A stretch of DNA of 64,000 bases from Flavobacterium glaciei. GTDB taxonomy: Bacteria; Bacteroidota; Bacteroidia; Flavobacteriales; Flavobacteriaceae. Positions 17,388 through 25,773 of the stretch are shown one piece after another; positions within the stretch are counted from its first letter, which is position 1; the number at the start of each line of letters is the position of its first letter. Below the pieces are notes generated by a model. That model searched no databases. It had not been told where the DNA came from and saw only the letters and a list, made by a program, of their open reading frames with translations. The stretch is taken from NCBI RefSeq assembly GCF_003350545.1, contig NZ_QQBA01000008.1:1-64000 (forward strand), written 5' to 3'. The translations under genes and the position numbers were made by a program.

Positions 17388-17426
17388 AAAAAGGCTGTCT
17401 GAATTAATTTTGACAGCCTTTTTTTT
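17388..17426. terminator. Bidirectional terminator
   Basis: AAGGCTGTC / GACAGCCTT hairpin with T-runs on both sides, between convergent genes ending at 17370 (+) and 17441 (-). Confidence 0.9.
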
Positions 17427-17440
17427 GATTCTAAATCAAT

Positions 17441-17959
17441 TTATTTTGCTTTAATTATTTCCCCATTGGGACGCACCACTAATTTCATGGATTCGTTATC
17501 TTTTTTAATTTTAATGTTATATTGTTTATTGATAATGTCCCCATCCTCTTGAGTGTAAAGAAAACTATCGTTTACAATAGACCAACCGGGAAAAGTTCTG
17601 TAAATTGAGTAGATAACTTCACTGGGAAGTTTTACGTTTTTAAAATTTTCTACTACACGAATTAATTTTCCGTTTTCGTTATAAGTTGCGGTCAATGTGC
17701 CGTTTTGTACTTGCATTACTACTAGATATTCTTCGAACCCTTCAGCATCTTTACCTAAATCATAAGCAATGAATTTTTCTTGGACTAATTTTACACTTTG
17801 ATCAGGATTGTTATTAGGTATATATACAGAAAAATCAGTTCCAACTCTTTTAATTACAATTCCAGGCAGTTCTTCAATTTTGATTTTTTCCTTATCCGTT
17901 ACTTGAGCATTTGCTGTGATTGTCATGCTTAAAATGAATATTATGATAATTGATTTCAT
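17441..17959 (-). CDS. Unknown exported protein, PepSY-like
   Basis: A 172-residue protein with a signal peptide (MKSIIIIFILSMTITANAQ). The mature part is beta-rich: EELPGIVIKRVGTDFSVYIP, then VMQVQNGTLTATYNENGKLIRVVENFKNVKLP followed by VIYSIYRTFPGWSIVND and YNIKIKKDNESMKLVVRPNGEII. A strand-helix-strand pattern repeated in tandem resembles PepSY or BLIP-like domains of Bacteroidota periplasmic proteins. No enzymatic residues are evident. It is a single-gene unit. I do not recognise a named family with certainty. Confidence 0.65.
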   Translation of the reverse strand: MKSIIIIFILSMTITANAQVTDKEKIKIEELPGIVIKRVGTDFSVYIPNNNPDQSVKLVQEKFIAYDLGKDAEGFEEYLVVMQVQNGTLTATYNENGKLIRVVENFKNVKLPSEVIYSIYRTFPGWSIVNDSFLYTQEDGDIINKQYNIKIKKDNESMKLVVRPNGEIIKAK

Positions 17960-18279
17960 GAAATTTAGTTTTAAATTAATAAACAGGTAGTTGTATTCGT
18001 TATTAATAATTTAATGTTATGACTTGTTTTTCTTCCTCTCTTCTTAGAATATTTCACTAATCTGTATTCCCGTATTTAAATGTGTTTGTTATCATTAGCG
18101 TATGTAAATTTACCTTTTTTTTAAAGGTATGATAGTTAATGAATTCCCTTTTCAATGTTATAATATGAACTAATTTCTTTTTAGTAAGAGTTAAATGATT
18201 TTTTTTAGTGTTTTAACATAAAAAAAGCACCAATCTTTCGATTGATGCTTTGTAAGTAATGAAATTTTGTGAATAGCTT
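17960..18279. other. 320-bp intergenic region, mostly featureless
   Basis: AT-rich DNA between two minus-strand genes. It contains the mutB terminator at its right end and a small hairpin TACCTT / AAAGGTA near 18110-18129. Presumably it also holds the promoter for the exported protein at 17441-17959. No ORF or dispersed repeat is seen. Confidence 0.4.
18221..18252 (-). terminator. Terminator of the mutA-mutB unit
   Basis: On the minus strand AAAGCATCAATC, loop GAAA-like, GATTGGTGCTTTTTTT, about 30 bp after the mutB stop. Good stem and T-run. Confidence 0.85.
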
Positions 18280-20418
18280 TTACTCGAAACTGTCCATCAA
18301 AATTTCTAATATTTTAATGGCGGCTTCACTGATTTTTGTTCCCGGTCCAAATACGGCAACTGCACCGGCATCAAATAAAAACTGATAATCTTGTGCAGGA
18401 ATTACTCCGCCTACAACTACCATAATATCCTCCCGACCGTATCTTTTTAGCTCTTCAATCACTTGTGGCACCAGTGTTTTGTGACCTGCTGCTAATGAGG
18501 AAACCCCTAAAATATGTACGTCGTTTTCTACGGCTTGCTTGGCAGCCTCTGCCGGCGTTTGAAAAAGTGGACCAATGTCAACATCAAAACCTACATCAGC
18601 GTATCCAGTAGCTACCACTTTAGCGCCACGGTCGTGTCCGTCTTGTCCCATTTTGGCAATCATGATTCGTGGGCGACGTCCTTCTTTATTAGCGAATTCA
18701 TCGGCCAGTTGTTTTGCTTTTTCAAAACTTTTGTCGTCTTTTATTTCTTTACTATACACACCGCTAAAGGATTTAATTTGTGCTTTGTATCTTCCAAAAA
18801 CCGTTTCCAGAGCATCGCTAATTTCTCCTAATGTTGTACGGTTTCGGGCTGCTTCAACTGCAATTTCCAGTAAATTACCTTCACCAGTTTGCGCACAAAG
18901 GATTAATTTTTTTAGTGAATCCTGTACTTTTTGAGTGTTTCTGCTAGCTTTAATACGGTCTAATTGTTCCAGTTGTTGCTTGCGGACCATTTGGTTATCC
19001 ACATCCAAAATCTGTAAAGGATCTTCTTTTTCTAATCGGTATTGATTGACACCTACAATAATATCTTGTCCACTGTCTATTCTAGCTTGTTTTCTTGCTG
19101 CCGCTTCCTCGATTCTAAGTTTTGGAATTCCTGATTCAATCGCTTTAGTCATTCCTCCCAGTTCTTCTACTTCTTGGATAAGTTTCCAAGCGTTTTCAGC
19201 TATTTCATTCGTTAAGTTTTCTACATAATAACTGCCTGCCCAAGGATCGACGGTTTTAGTAATTTTAGTTTCTTCTTGTAAATAAAGCTGTGTGTTTCTG
19301 GCAATTCTTGCCGAAAAATCTGTTGGTAAAGCAATAGCTTCATCTAAAGCATTGGTATGCAAAGATTGTGTTCCTCCAAAAGCGGCTGCGGCTGCTTCAA
19401 TACAAGTTCGTGCCACGTTATTGAAAGGATCTTGCTCTGTTAAACTCCAACCCGAAGTTTGACAATGGGTTCGTAACGCTAGAGATTTATCATCTTTTGG
19501 TTCGAATTGCTTCACTAATTTTGCCCAAATCATTCTTCCTGCACGCATTTTGGCAATTTCCATAAAATGATTCATTCCAATCGCCCAGAAAAACGATAAT
19601 CTTGGAGCGAATTCATCAATTTTCATTCCGGTTGCTAATCCAGTTCTAATGTATTCCAATCCATCGGCTAGCGTATATGCCAACTCAATATCAGCTGTGG
19701 CTCCCGCTTCTTGCATGTGGTATCCGGAAATTGAAATCGAGTTGAATTTGGGCATATTTTTGCTGGTAAATTCAAAAATATCAGCAATGATTTTCATAGA
19801 AGGTGTTGGCGGATAAATATAAGTATTACGCACCATGAACTCTTTTAGAATATCATTTTGTATCGTACCGGAAAGTAATTCAGGTTTTACGCCTTGTTCT
19901 TCGGCCGCGACAATATAAAAAGCCATAATAGGTAAAACAGCGCCATTCATCGTCATGGAAACGGACATTTCATCTAAGGGGATTTGGTCGAATAATACTT
20001 TCATATCTTCCACGGAATCAATTGCGACTCCTGCTTTTCCTACATCACCTACCACGCGTTCGTGATCCGAATCATAACCGCGATGTGTAGGTAAATCAAA
20101 AGCGATCGATAGTCCTTTTTGACCCGCAGCCAAGTTTCTTCTGTAAAAAGCATTGCTTTCTTCCGCAGTTGAGAATCCGGCATATTGGCGCACTGTCCAT
20201 GGTCGGCGAACGTACATTGTAGCGTAAGGTCCGCGTAAATTTGGTGCAAAACCAGCTCCAAAATCAAGATGAGTAAGATGCTCAATATCTTTTTCTGAAT
20301 ATGTTGGTTTTAATTCGATTCCCTCTGCCGTTAGAAATGCATCAGCCGCAGCATTTTCATTCTTCACTTTCAACGGTGTGCTTTCTAATTTTATATGTTG
20401 TAAATCTTTTCTTTTCAT
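18280..20418 (-). CDS. mutB: Methylmalonyl-CoA mutase large (catalytic, B12-binding) subunit
   Basis: A 712-residue adenosylcobalamin enzyme that interconverts (R)-methylmalonyl-CoA and succinyl-CoA. I start it at the ATG at 20418 ([12 protein letters not shown]); an upstream in-frame codon would add only 7 residues. The catalytic barrel shows [20 protein letters not shown], a known mutase hallmark with the active-site Tyr, and [12 protein letters not shown]. The C-terminal cobalamin domain has the base-off B12 motif DGHDRGAKV near residue 593 and the later GGVIPAQDY. It lies 67 bp downstream of mutA and is surely co-transcribed. The GTPase chaperone meaB is far away at 53.9-55.0 kb. Confidence 0.97.
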   Translation of the reverse strand: MKRKDLQHIKLESTPLKVKNENAAADAFLTAEGIELKPTYSEKDIEHLTHLDFGAGFAPNLRGPYATMYVRRPWTVRQYAGFSTAEESNAFYRRNLAAGQKGLSIAFDLPTHRGYDSDHERVVGDVGKAGVAIDSVEDMKVLFDQIPLDEMSVSMTMNGAVLPIMAFYIVAAEEQGVKPELLSGTIQNDILKEFMVRNTYIYPPTPSMKIIADIFEFTSKNMPKFNSISISGYHMQEAGATADIELAYTLADGLEYIRTGLATGMKIDEFAPRLSFFWAIGMNHFMEIAKMRAGRMIWAKLVKQFEPKDDKSLALRTHCQTSGWSLTEQDPFNNVARTCIEAAAAAFGGTQSLHTNALDEAIALPTDFSARIARNTQLYLQEETKITKTVDPWAGSYYVENLTNEIAENAWKLIQEVEELGGMTKAIESGIPKLRIEEAAARKQARIDSGQDIIVGVNQYRLEKEDPLQILDVDNQMVRKQQLEQLDRIKASRNTQKVQDSLKKLILCAQTGEGNLLEIAVEAARNRTTLGEISDALETVFGRYKAQIKSFSGVYSKEIKDDKSFEKAKQLADEFANKEGRRPRIMIAKMGQDGHDRGAKVVATGYADVGFDVDIGPLFQTPAEAAKQAVENDVHILGVSSLAAGHKTLVPQVIEELKRYGREDIMVVVGGVIPAQDYQFLFDAGAVAVFGPGTKISEAAIKILEILMDSFE

Positions 20419-20485
20419 TTGTTTAGTACCAAATTTCACGAATGCTTATGAATTTTTAATTTTGATTAGTCTTAATCTCTGAAAA

Positions 20486-21850
20486 TTATTCAAGATCCAA
20501 TCTTTCTTGTTCTATTTTTTCTGCCAGACGTTTTTCTATTATTGGTGTAATCAAGGTTTTTCTTGGTTTGACTTTTACAAAAGGAAACAATTCTAAATCA
20601 TGTTTCATTTTATCCTGTTTATTAGGATGTTTGTTTGTGCCTAATAGAATTTCTTTCCCAGAATCAAATAATTCCTGAGCTGTGTCAGCACTTTCCTGAA
20701 TTTTCCTTTTGATGATTCCATCGTTAAGTTGTTTCAAGAAACCACCATTTGCCTCAATATCTTTGAACAATGCCAAAGCTTTTTCGGCTAATTGATTGGT
20801 GAGATTCTCGATATAATAACTTCCGTCAGCTGGATTATTCACTTTGTCAAAATAACTTTCGTTTTTAAGAATCAACAATTGATTTCTCGCGATTCTGTCT
20901 CCAAATTCATTGTCTTTGTGATACAAGGCATCATAAGGTAAATTTGCTATAGCATCAGCCCCACCAATAATAGCACTCATACATTCTGTTGTGGTACGCA
21001 ACATATTTACATTGTAATCGTATAATGTTTTGTTTCGTTTGGTTGGTGATACGATAATATTGCAATCAATTTTGTGGTTGTACTCCTTAGCTATTAGATT
21101 AAAAAGTAATCGTAATGCTCGCAGTTTTGCAATTTCAAAAAAGTAATTTGTTCCAACAGCTACTTCAAAAACTATGGGTTGATTTATGCTTTCAATTCGA
21201 TTCAAATATTCATTTGCTTGTCCTAAACTATAAGCGATTTGCTGCACCATATTGGCTCCGGCGTTTTGATATAAAGCAGAATTAATACTAATTAATGATG
21301 CTGATTCTGTTACTTCCGTAAGTAAATTGAGGGTGTCAAAATTGCTTTTTTCTGCGGTTGTAAACCAGTTTCCGTCTTTGGCTAATTGCCCAATTGGATC
21401 CAAATTACAAAAAATAACAGCATTATTTTTCTTTGTAAAAGCATCAATTTTCTTCACGAAATCGATTGAAATAAATGCTAGATTAAAATAAACGGTTACT
21501 TTTTTTAAAGGTAATTGCTCTAAAAGATTGATAATATCAATTGATTCATTTTCTATTGTAAATCGAAGGCTATCCGCACCACGATTCAAGGAGTCGATCG
21601 CTCTTTCTATTGATTTTTGAACATCGTAGACAAATATATTTTGACAAATTTTAAATTCAGAAGCTTTTGTGGCAACAGGTAAAACTCTGGTAAACTCATC
21701 TTTGTGGTAAAAAGGTTTTACTTGAATGTCTTCAGGAGAATTCCAAACTAAGGTTTCATTATAATCCGCTCCTTTGAGTTCAAATTGGATTTTTTGTTTC
21801 CATTGTTTAGAGGAAATGGAATCGAAATCATCGAAAAGGTTTGTAGCCAT
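20486..21850 (-). CDS. mutA: Methylmalonyl-CoA mutase small (non-catalytic) subunit
   Basis: A 454-residue partner of MutB. The ATG at 21850 (MATNLFDDFDSISSKQWKQKI) is chosen over an upstream in-frame codon because the following residues match the usual N-terminus. It keeps the mutase barrel, with GADAIANLPYDALYHKDNEFGDRIARNQLLILKNE matching the catalytic subunit's fold, but it has no DxHxxG cobalamin domain and lacks the catalytic residues. This shorter form, compared with roughly 620 residues in Propionibacterium, is consistent with a purely structural subunit. It is followed after 67 bp by mutB; ftsB/divIC lies upstream, separated by a MITE-like repeat. Confidence 0.92.
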   Translation of the reverse strand: MATNLFDDFDSISSKQWKQKIQFELKGADYNETLVWNSPEDIQVKPFYHKDEFTRVLPVATKASEFKICQNIFVYDVQKSIERAIDSLNRGADSLRFTIENESIDIINLLEQLPLKKVTVYFNLAFISIDFVKKIDAFTKKNNAVIFCNLDPIGQLAKDGNWFTTAEKSNFDTLNLLTEVTESASLISINSALYQNAGANMVQQIAYSLGQANEYLNRIESINQPIVFEVAVGTNYFFEIAKLRALRLLFNLIAKEYNHKIDCNIIVSPTKRNKTLYDYNVNMLRTTTECMSAIIGGADAIANLPYDALYHKDNEFGDRIARNQLLILKNESYFDKVNNPADGSYYIENLTNQLAEKALALFKDIEANGGFLKQLNDGIIKRKIQESADTAQELFDSGKEILLGTNKHPNKQDKMKHDLELFPFVKVKPRKTLITPIIEKRLAEKIEQERLDLE

Positions 21851-21867
21851 TTTGTCTGTTATTTTCC

Positions 21868-21973
21868 TCACCCCAGCCCTTTCCAATGGAGAGGCAGCCG
21901 AAACTTGGTGTTATGTTTTTAATAATTACTATATATTTTATGTTCCTTTTCCTTTGGGAATGGTTGAGATGGA
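21868..21973. repeat. MITE-like element with CTCACCCCAGCCC inverted ends
   Basis: The left arm CTCACCCCAGCCCTTTCC and right arm (reverse complement of CCTTTGGGAATGGTTGAGA) are imperfect inverted repeats about 105 bp apart with an AT-rich centre. The left arm also resembles the sequence at 59828-59869. It lies in the gap between ftsB/divIC and mutA. There is no ORF inside. Confidence 0.6.
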
Positions 21974-21977
21974 ATTT

Positions 21978-22301
21978 TTATTTTTTTTCAATCGTGTCAC
22001 CTTCGAATTCGATGATATAAATATCTTCACTATCTTTTTTCATATAGTATTTTTCGCGGGCGTATTTTTCTATTTGTTCTGAATTTTTTAATTGCTTGAT
22101 GTTTTCTTGATCCTTTTTTATTTCTTCTTTGTAATAGGACGCATTATCTTCTAAATCTTCAATTTGTTGATCCAAAATACGATGACCGAAGTAGGAATAA
22201 TTATCCAAGAAAATCATCCACGTACAAAAAAACAACAAAACCCAAACGTATTTGTTACTTAAGAATTTAAACCAAGATTTGTTTTTATACGGATTTGTCA
22301 T
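21978..22301 (-). CDS. FtsB/DivIC-type septum formation initiator
   Basis: A 107-residue small bitopic membrane protein of the FtsB/DivIC family, part of the FtsQLB-type complex that activates septal wall synthesis. One TM helix (YVWVLLFFCTWMIFLDNY, residues about 18-35) follows a short cytosolic segment, then a periplasmic coiled coil (ILDQQIEDLEDNASYYKEEIKKDQENIKQLK, hydrophobic heptads), then the family C-terminal segment EKYAREKYYMKKDSEDIYIIEF. It is encoded between udk and mutA, in the same direction. A hairpin repeat of the AGGAGC family lies 13 bp upstream of its start, where it would be in the mRNA leader if transcription begins at udk. Confidence 0.88.
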   Translation of the reverse strand: MTNPYKNKSWFKFLSNKYVWVLLFFCTWMIFLDNYSYFGHRILDQQIEDLEDNASYYKEEIKKDQENIKQLKNSEQIEKYAREKYYMKKDSEDIYIIEFEGDTIEKK

Positions 22302-22313
22302 TTTTTATTTTTT

Positions 22314-22423
22314 AGCCCCGATTACAGTAAAAACCCTTTTAGTAGGTGATGATGACTAAGGAAGAATCATCTACTAAAAAAATGCAATCTCGTCTTCAGG
22401 ACGAGAGAGGAAATAGCTCCTAT
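22314..22423 (-). repeat. AGGAGC...GGGCTA hairpin element, copy 1
   Basis: Read on the minus strand it begins TAGGAGCTATTTCC and ends TAATCGGGGCTA. The ends match copies at 36743-36890, 50331-50460 and 57354-57460. The centre is a private hairpin, TTTTAGTAG-TGAT paired with ATCA-CTACTAAAA. It fills the udk to ftsB/divIC gap. Confidence 0.8.
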
Positions 22424-22451
22424 TAATTATTCCAATAAAATTACAACTAAA

Positions 22452-23060
22452 TTATAGAATTCTTTGATTTATTACCGCACGAACTACATCAATGGCTACG
22501 GTATTATATTTGTCATTTGGAATGATAATATCAGCAAATGCTTTTGTTGGTTCGATAAATTGCTCGTGCATCGGTTTTAATGTATTTTGATACCTGTTGA
22601 TTACCTCATTCATATCTCGACCACGTTCTGCGATATCACGTTTCATACGTCGGATTAATCGCTCGTCAGAATCGGCGTGAACGTATATTTTTACATCAAA
22701 TAATTCTCTTAATTCTGGATTTGCCAATATTAAAATTCCTTCCACAATCATCACTTTTCTAGGGTGTGTAAAAACGGTATCATCTGTTCTGTTGTGCGTA
22801 ACAAAGGAATAAACTGGCTGATGAATATTGTTTCCCTCTTTTAATTCCTTAAGATGAGCTACTAACAGCGGAAAATCAATAGCACGAGGATGATCAAAAT
22901 TAATTAATGCTCTTTCATCAAATGAAAGTCCGTGATTTTCTTTGTAATATGAGTCTTGAGAAATAATACCAACTTCAGTTTGTGGTAATTCATTCATAAT
23001 CTGATGTACAACGGTAGTTTTTCCGCTTCCTGTACCACCTGCAATTCCTATAATGAGCAT
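22452..23060 (-). CDS. udk: Uridine kinase
   Basis: A 202-residue cytosolic pyrimidine-salvage kinase that phosphorylates uridine and cytidine with GTP or ATP. The Walker A GGTGSGKTTV lies at residues 8-17; SQDSYYKE near residue 37 and NFDHPRAIDFPLLVAHL near 54 are nucleoside-site motifs; the lid RRMKRDIAERGRDMNEVINRY near 135 is typical. Length matches the family. It is first in a minus-strand row udk, ftsB/divIC, mutA, mutB. A -7 box is about 28 bp upstream. Confidence 0.95.
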   Translation of the reverse strand: MLIIGIAGGTGSGKTTVVHQIMNELPQTEVGIISQDSYYKENHGLSFDERALINFDHPRAIDFPLLVAHLKELKEGNNIHQPVYSFVTHNRTDDTVFTHPRKVMIVEGILILANPELRELFDVKIYVHADSDERLIRRMKRDIAERGRDMNEVINRYQNTLKPMHEQFIEPTKAFADIIIPNDKYNTVAIDVVRAVINQRIL

Positions 23061-23087
23061 AAATATTTTTTTATGTTTTTATCGGCA

Positions 23088-23095
23088 CAAAAATA
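23088..23095 (-). promoter_or_regulatory. -7 promoter box of udk
   Basis: TATTTTTG on the minus strand fits TAnnTTTG, 27 bp before the udk start. Confidence 0.5.
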
Positions 23096-23207
23096 GGAAT
23101 TTAATCGGGAGCAGTTTTTCTTTTTTTGAGAAATATTGCTAAATTGCTATATTTATGAGTAGTTATTACTTGATGTTTTTCTATCTTTAATTTCTAAAAT
23201 TTAAACG

Positions 23208-23789
23208 GTGTATTCACAAATCAACAAAAATATAAGTAGGTATGTTACTTTTGATACGAATGAATTAGAGATTTTTAATTCATTACTAGAGTATACAACG
23301 ATTCCTAAGAAAACTATTTTATTGCATGAAGGCGAAATGTGCACTTTTGAAGCTTTTGTCATCAAAGGCTGTGTCCGAAAATATTATATTGATGCTAATG
23401 GTTTTGAAGTTATTTTACAATTTGCGATTGAAAATGCTTGGATTAGCGATATTTCTTTCAGTATCTACGAAGAGAAACCCAGTAGGGTGTATATTGAAAC
23501 ATTAGAGGATTGTGAATTTTTTATGTTTAGCCCAGAAACAAAAGAGGAGTTATTTGCTAAAGCTCCAAAGTTTGAACGCGCCTTCCGTATCTTGATGCAA
23601 AGGAGTCTAGCGGTTACTCAAGACCGTTTGTTTAATACGATTTCTAAATCCGCCACCGAGAAATATTTAGAATTTAGGGAACTATATCCCACACTTTCTC
23701 AGCGTGTGGCGCAGCATTACATTGCTTCTTATCTGGGAATTTCAGCTGAGTTTCTTAGTAAAATAAGAACTAAAATCGCTAAACTTTAA
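23208..23789 (+). CDS. Crp/Fnr-family transcription regulator
   Basis: A 193-residue regulator. Residues about 15-125 form a cyclic-nucleotide-binding-like beta roll (KKTILLHEGEMCTFEAFVIKGCVRKYY, EVILQFAIENAWI), but the cAMP phosphate-binding Arg/Ser cluster is not evident, as in many Bacteroidota Crp-like proteins. The C-terminal part, with RVAQHYIASYLGISAEFLSKIRTK near residue 165, is a helix-turn-helix of the Crp_2 type. The start is a GTG. It directly precedes genes for a pirin and a YceI protein on the same strand, so it is a likely regulator of them; the signal is unknown. Confidence 0.87.
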   Translation: MYSQINKNISRYVTFDTNELEIFNSLLEYTTIPKKTILLHEGEMCTFEAFVIKGCVRKYYIDANGFEVILQFAIENAWISDISFSIYEEKPSRVYIETLEDCEFFMFSPETKEELFAKAPKFERAFRILMQRSLAVTQDRLFNTISKSATEKYLEFRELYPTLSQRVAQHYIASYLGISAEFLSKIRTKIAKL

Positions 23790-23879
23790 ATTATCTTTAT
23801 TTTTCATTTCTTGTCCTAGTTCAATGTATGCGCTTTTTTTTTGACGCAACTTTGCATCATACTATTAAAGAACAGGATA

Positions 23880-24632
23880 ATGGAAAATACAGATAAAATT
23901 TCAGACGGTGTAATTACACATCATGTTTTGCACAAATCAAATACTCGCGGTCATGCTAACCATGGTTGGTTAGAATCCTATCACACGTTTAGTTTTGCCA
24001 ATTACCAAAATCGGGAACGAATGAATTTTGGAGTATTGCGTGTTCTAAATGATGATAGAGTCAGTCAAGGAATGGGTTTTGGAAAACATCCTCATGATAA
24101 TATGGAAATCATTTCAATTCCGCTCGAAGGTGATTTAGAACACCAAGACAGTATGGGAAATACTACCGTAATCAAAGAAGGTGATATTCAAGCGATGAGC
24201 GCCGGTACCGGAATTTTTCATAGTGAGTACAACAAAAACAAAGACCAGTTAGTTAAATTTTTACAGATTTGGATTTATCCAAATGAAAAAAATGTAACGC
24301 CTCGATATGACCAAATCACTTTAGATTTAAACGATCGTCACAATAAATTACAGCAAATTTTGTCACCAAATCCAGAAGACGAAGGGGTTTGGATTCATCA
24401 AGATGCTTGGTTTCATATTGGGAAGTTTGAAAACAATTTTTCTACTTTGTATGAATTGAAAAAACCAGGAAACGGAATTTATGCTTTTGTTTTAAAAGGT
24501 GATTTTACATTAGGAAACATCTCTTTAAATGAACGTGATGGATTAGGAATTTGGGATACGAATACAATAAAAATTACCGCTAATTCAGCTAATGCAGAGA
24601 TCCTATTGATGGAAGTTCCGATGCAATTGTAA
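23880..24632 (+). CDS. Pirin-family bicupin protein
   Basis: A 250-residue cytosolic protein of the pirin (YhhW/YhaK) family. The ATG at 23880 (MENTDKISDGVITHHVLHKS) is preferred over an in-frame TTG 13 codons upstream. The N-terminal cupin holds the metal ligands: His pair in GKHPHDNMEIISIPLEG near residue 68 and His/Glu in GTGIFHSEYN near residue 112. The C-terminal cupin is degenerate. Family members include quercetin 2,3-dioxygenases and redox-linked regulators; the role here is unknown. Its position after a Crp-like regulator and before yceI suggests a stress-response unit. Confidence 0.9.
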   Translation: MENTDKISDGVITHHVLHKSNTRGHANHGWLESYHTFSFANYQNRERMNFGVLRVLNDDRVSQGMGFGKHPHDNMEIISIPLEGDLEHQDSMGNTTVIKEGDIQAMSAGTGIFHSEYNKNKDQLVKFLQIWIYPNEKNVTPRYDQITLDLNDRHNKLQQILSPNPEDEGVWIHQDAWFHIGKFENNFSTLYELKKPGNGIYAFVLKGDFTLGNISLNERDGLGIWDTNTIKITANSANAEILLMEVPMQL

Positions 24633-24681
24633 TCTACTAGATAATAGAAATAAATAATAATAATTAAAATAAAATAATATT

Positions 24682-25212
24682 ATGTCTACAACAAAATGGG
24701 TAATAGACCCTACACACTCAGAAATTGGTTTTAAAGTAAGACACATGATGTTTACTAATGTTTCAGGTAAATTTTCAAAATTTGATGCAACGATTGAAGC
24801 AGAAGACAGCAATCTAGAAAACTCAAAAATTGAATTTACAGGAGCAATTGATTCAATCACAACTGGGAATGCAGATAGAGATACGCATTTATTGAGTGCA
24901 GATTTTTTTGATGCTGCTCAGTTTCCAGAAATTAAATTTAGCGCGACTTCTTTTTCTAAAATTGATGAAGGAGAATATGTATTAGTTGGCGATTTATCAT
25001 TACACGGTGTTACAAAATCAGTGAAATTAATTGCAGATTACGGAGGATTAATGAAAGATCCATGGGGAAATACTAAAATGGCTCTTGCTTTAGAAGGAAA
25101 AATCAACAGAAAAGATTGGGGATTAAATTGGAATTCGGCACTTGAAACAGGAGGTGTTTTAGTAAGCGAAGAAGTTCGTTTGAATATCGAATTGCAATTT
25201 TTGCAACAATAA
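24682..25212 (+). CDS. YceI-family lipid-binding-like protein
   Basis: A 176-residue protein of the YceI family, a lipocalin-like barrel that binds isoprenoid or amide lipids. Signature segments are WVIDPTHSEIGFKVRHMMFTNVSGKF at the N-terminus, TGNADRDTHLLSADFFDAAQFPEIKF in the middle, LSLHGVTKSVKL and the C-terminal GLNWNSALETGGVLVSEEVRL. Unlike E. coli YceI it has no signal peptide, so a cytosolic location is predicted; such leaderless forms occur. Last of the Crp/pirin/YceI row, ended by a terminator. Confidence 0.93.
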   Translation: MSTTKWVIDPTHSEIGFKVRHMMFTNVSGKFSKFDATIEAEDSNLENSKIEFTGAIDSITTGNADRDTHLLSADFFDAAQFPEIKFSATSFSKIDEGEYVLVGDLSLHGVTKSVKLIADYGGLMKDPWGNTKMALALEGKINRKDWGLNWNSALETGGVLVSEEVRLNIELQFLQQ

Positions 25213-25229
25213 TTTTAAAGTAAATAAAA

Positions 25230-25270
25230 ACAAATCTCACAGGTATATTTCCTTTGAGATTTGTTTTTTT
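25230..25270 (+). terminator. Terminator after yceI
   Basis: ACAAATCTCA ... TGAGATTTGT followed by TTTTTTT, 18 bp after the yceI stop. Confidence 0.85.
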
Positions 25271-25282
25271 TAATAAAATGGA

Positions 25283-25603
25283 ATGATGGAAACCATAAAT
25301 ATTTTATACATAGGAAGACATCTCGAAATTTTAGCAACTGTAGTCCGATTGATAAATGCTAATGCTAATGCGAATTGGAATGGAGTAGGCGTAATGAATG
25401 ATGAGGAAGCAAAGGAGATTTTTCTCAGAAAAGATTTTTCCCTTGTATTGTTAGGTTCCGGAATTCAAGAACAAAGTGAAGCCGATTTGTGTAAGTTTTT
25501 CATAAATCATAATCCAAATATTAGTATTGTTCAGCATTATGGAGGCGGAAGTGGTTTGCTGAAAAGTGAAATATTACTAGGGTTGTATAACAATAAAAAT
25601 TAA
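25283..25603 (+). CDS. Receiver-like protein lacking the phospho-acceptor
   Basis: A 106-residue protein whose strand-helix order resembles a two-component receiver: INILYIGRHLEILATVVRLIN, then DFSLVLLGSGIQEQ and PNISIVQHYGGGSGLL. The acidic pair after the first strand is replaced (I-G-R) and the Asp expected after DFSLVLL is Gly, so it cannot be phosphorylated in the usual way. A short NANANA run is coded by GCTAAT repeats. No output domain. It may be a pseudo-receiver signalling adaptor, or something unrelated with a similar fold. It follows the yceI terminator by 13 bp; no promoter was identified. Confidence 0.6.
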   Translation: MMETINILYIGRHLEILATVVRLINANANANWNGVGVMNDEEAKEIFLRKDFSLVLLGSGIQEQSEADLCKFFINHNPNISIVQHYGGGSGLLKSEILLGLYNNKN

Positions 25604-25616
25604 AAACTCTTTTTTT

Positions 25617-25678
25617 ACCATTAAGAAATTAAGAAAAATTAAGCACTACTTCATAATTTTTCTTAATTCCTTAATGGT
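25617..25678. repeat. ACCATTAAG inverted-repeat element, copy 1
   Basis: Long inverted repeat with arms of about 25 bp (ACCATTAAGAAATTAAGAAA and its partner ending CTTAATGGT) and a 12-nt loop. The same arm sequence recurs at 48514-48573. On RNA it would form one long stem. Confidence 0.85.
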
Positions 25679-25725
25679 TAAATTTAAACAATAGAATGTT
25701 GACTAAATATGTAGTAGTGTTAACT

Positions 25726-25758
25726 AAAAAAAGAGAGCCATGTGACTCTCTTTTTTTA
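25726..25758. terminator. Terminator of the SDR gene
   Basis: AAAAAGAGAGCCA / TGACTCTCTTTTT hairpin, near-perfect, with A- and T-runs; 16 bp from the end of the minus-strand SDR gene and usable from both sides. Confidence 0.8.
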
Positions 25759-25773
25759 TTTTATATAAAGCTA

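Noticed and set aside
18514..19228. Plus-strand frames opposite mutB
   Set aside because: They read as Ser/Phe-rich low-complexity protein and are fully antisense to conserved mutase codons.
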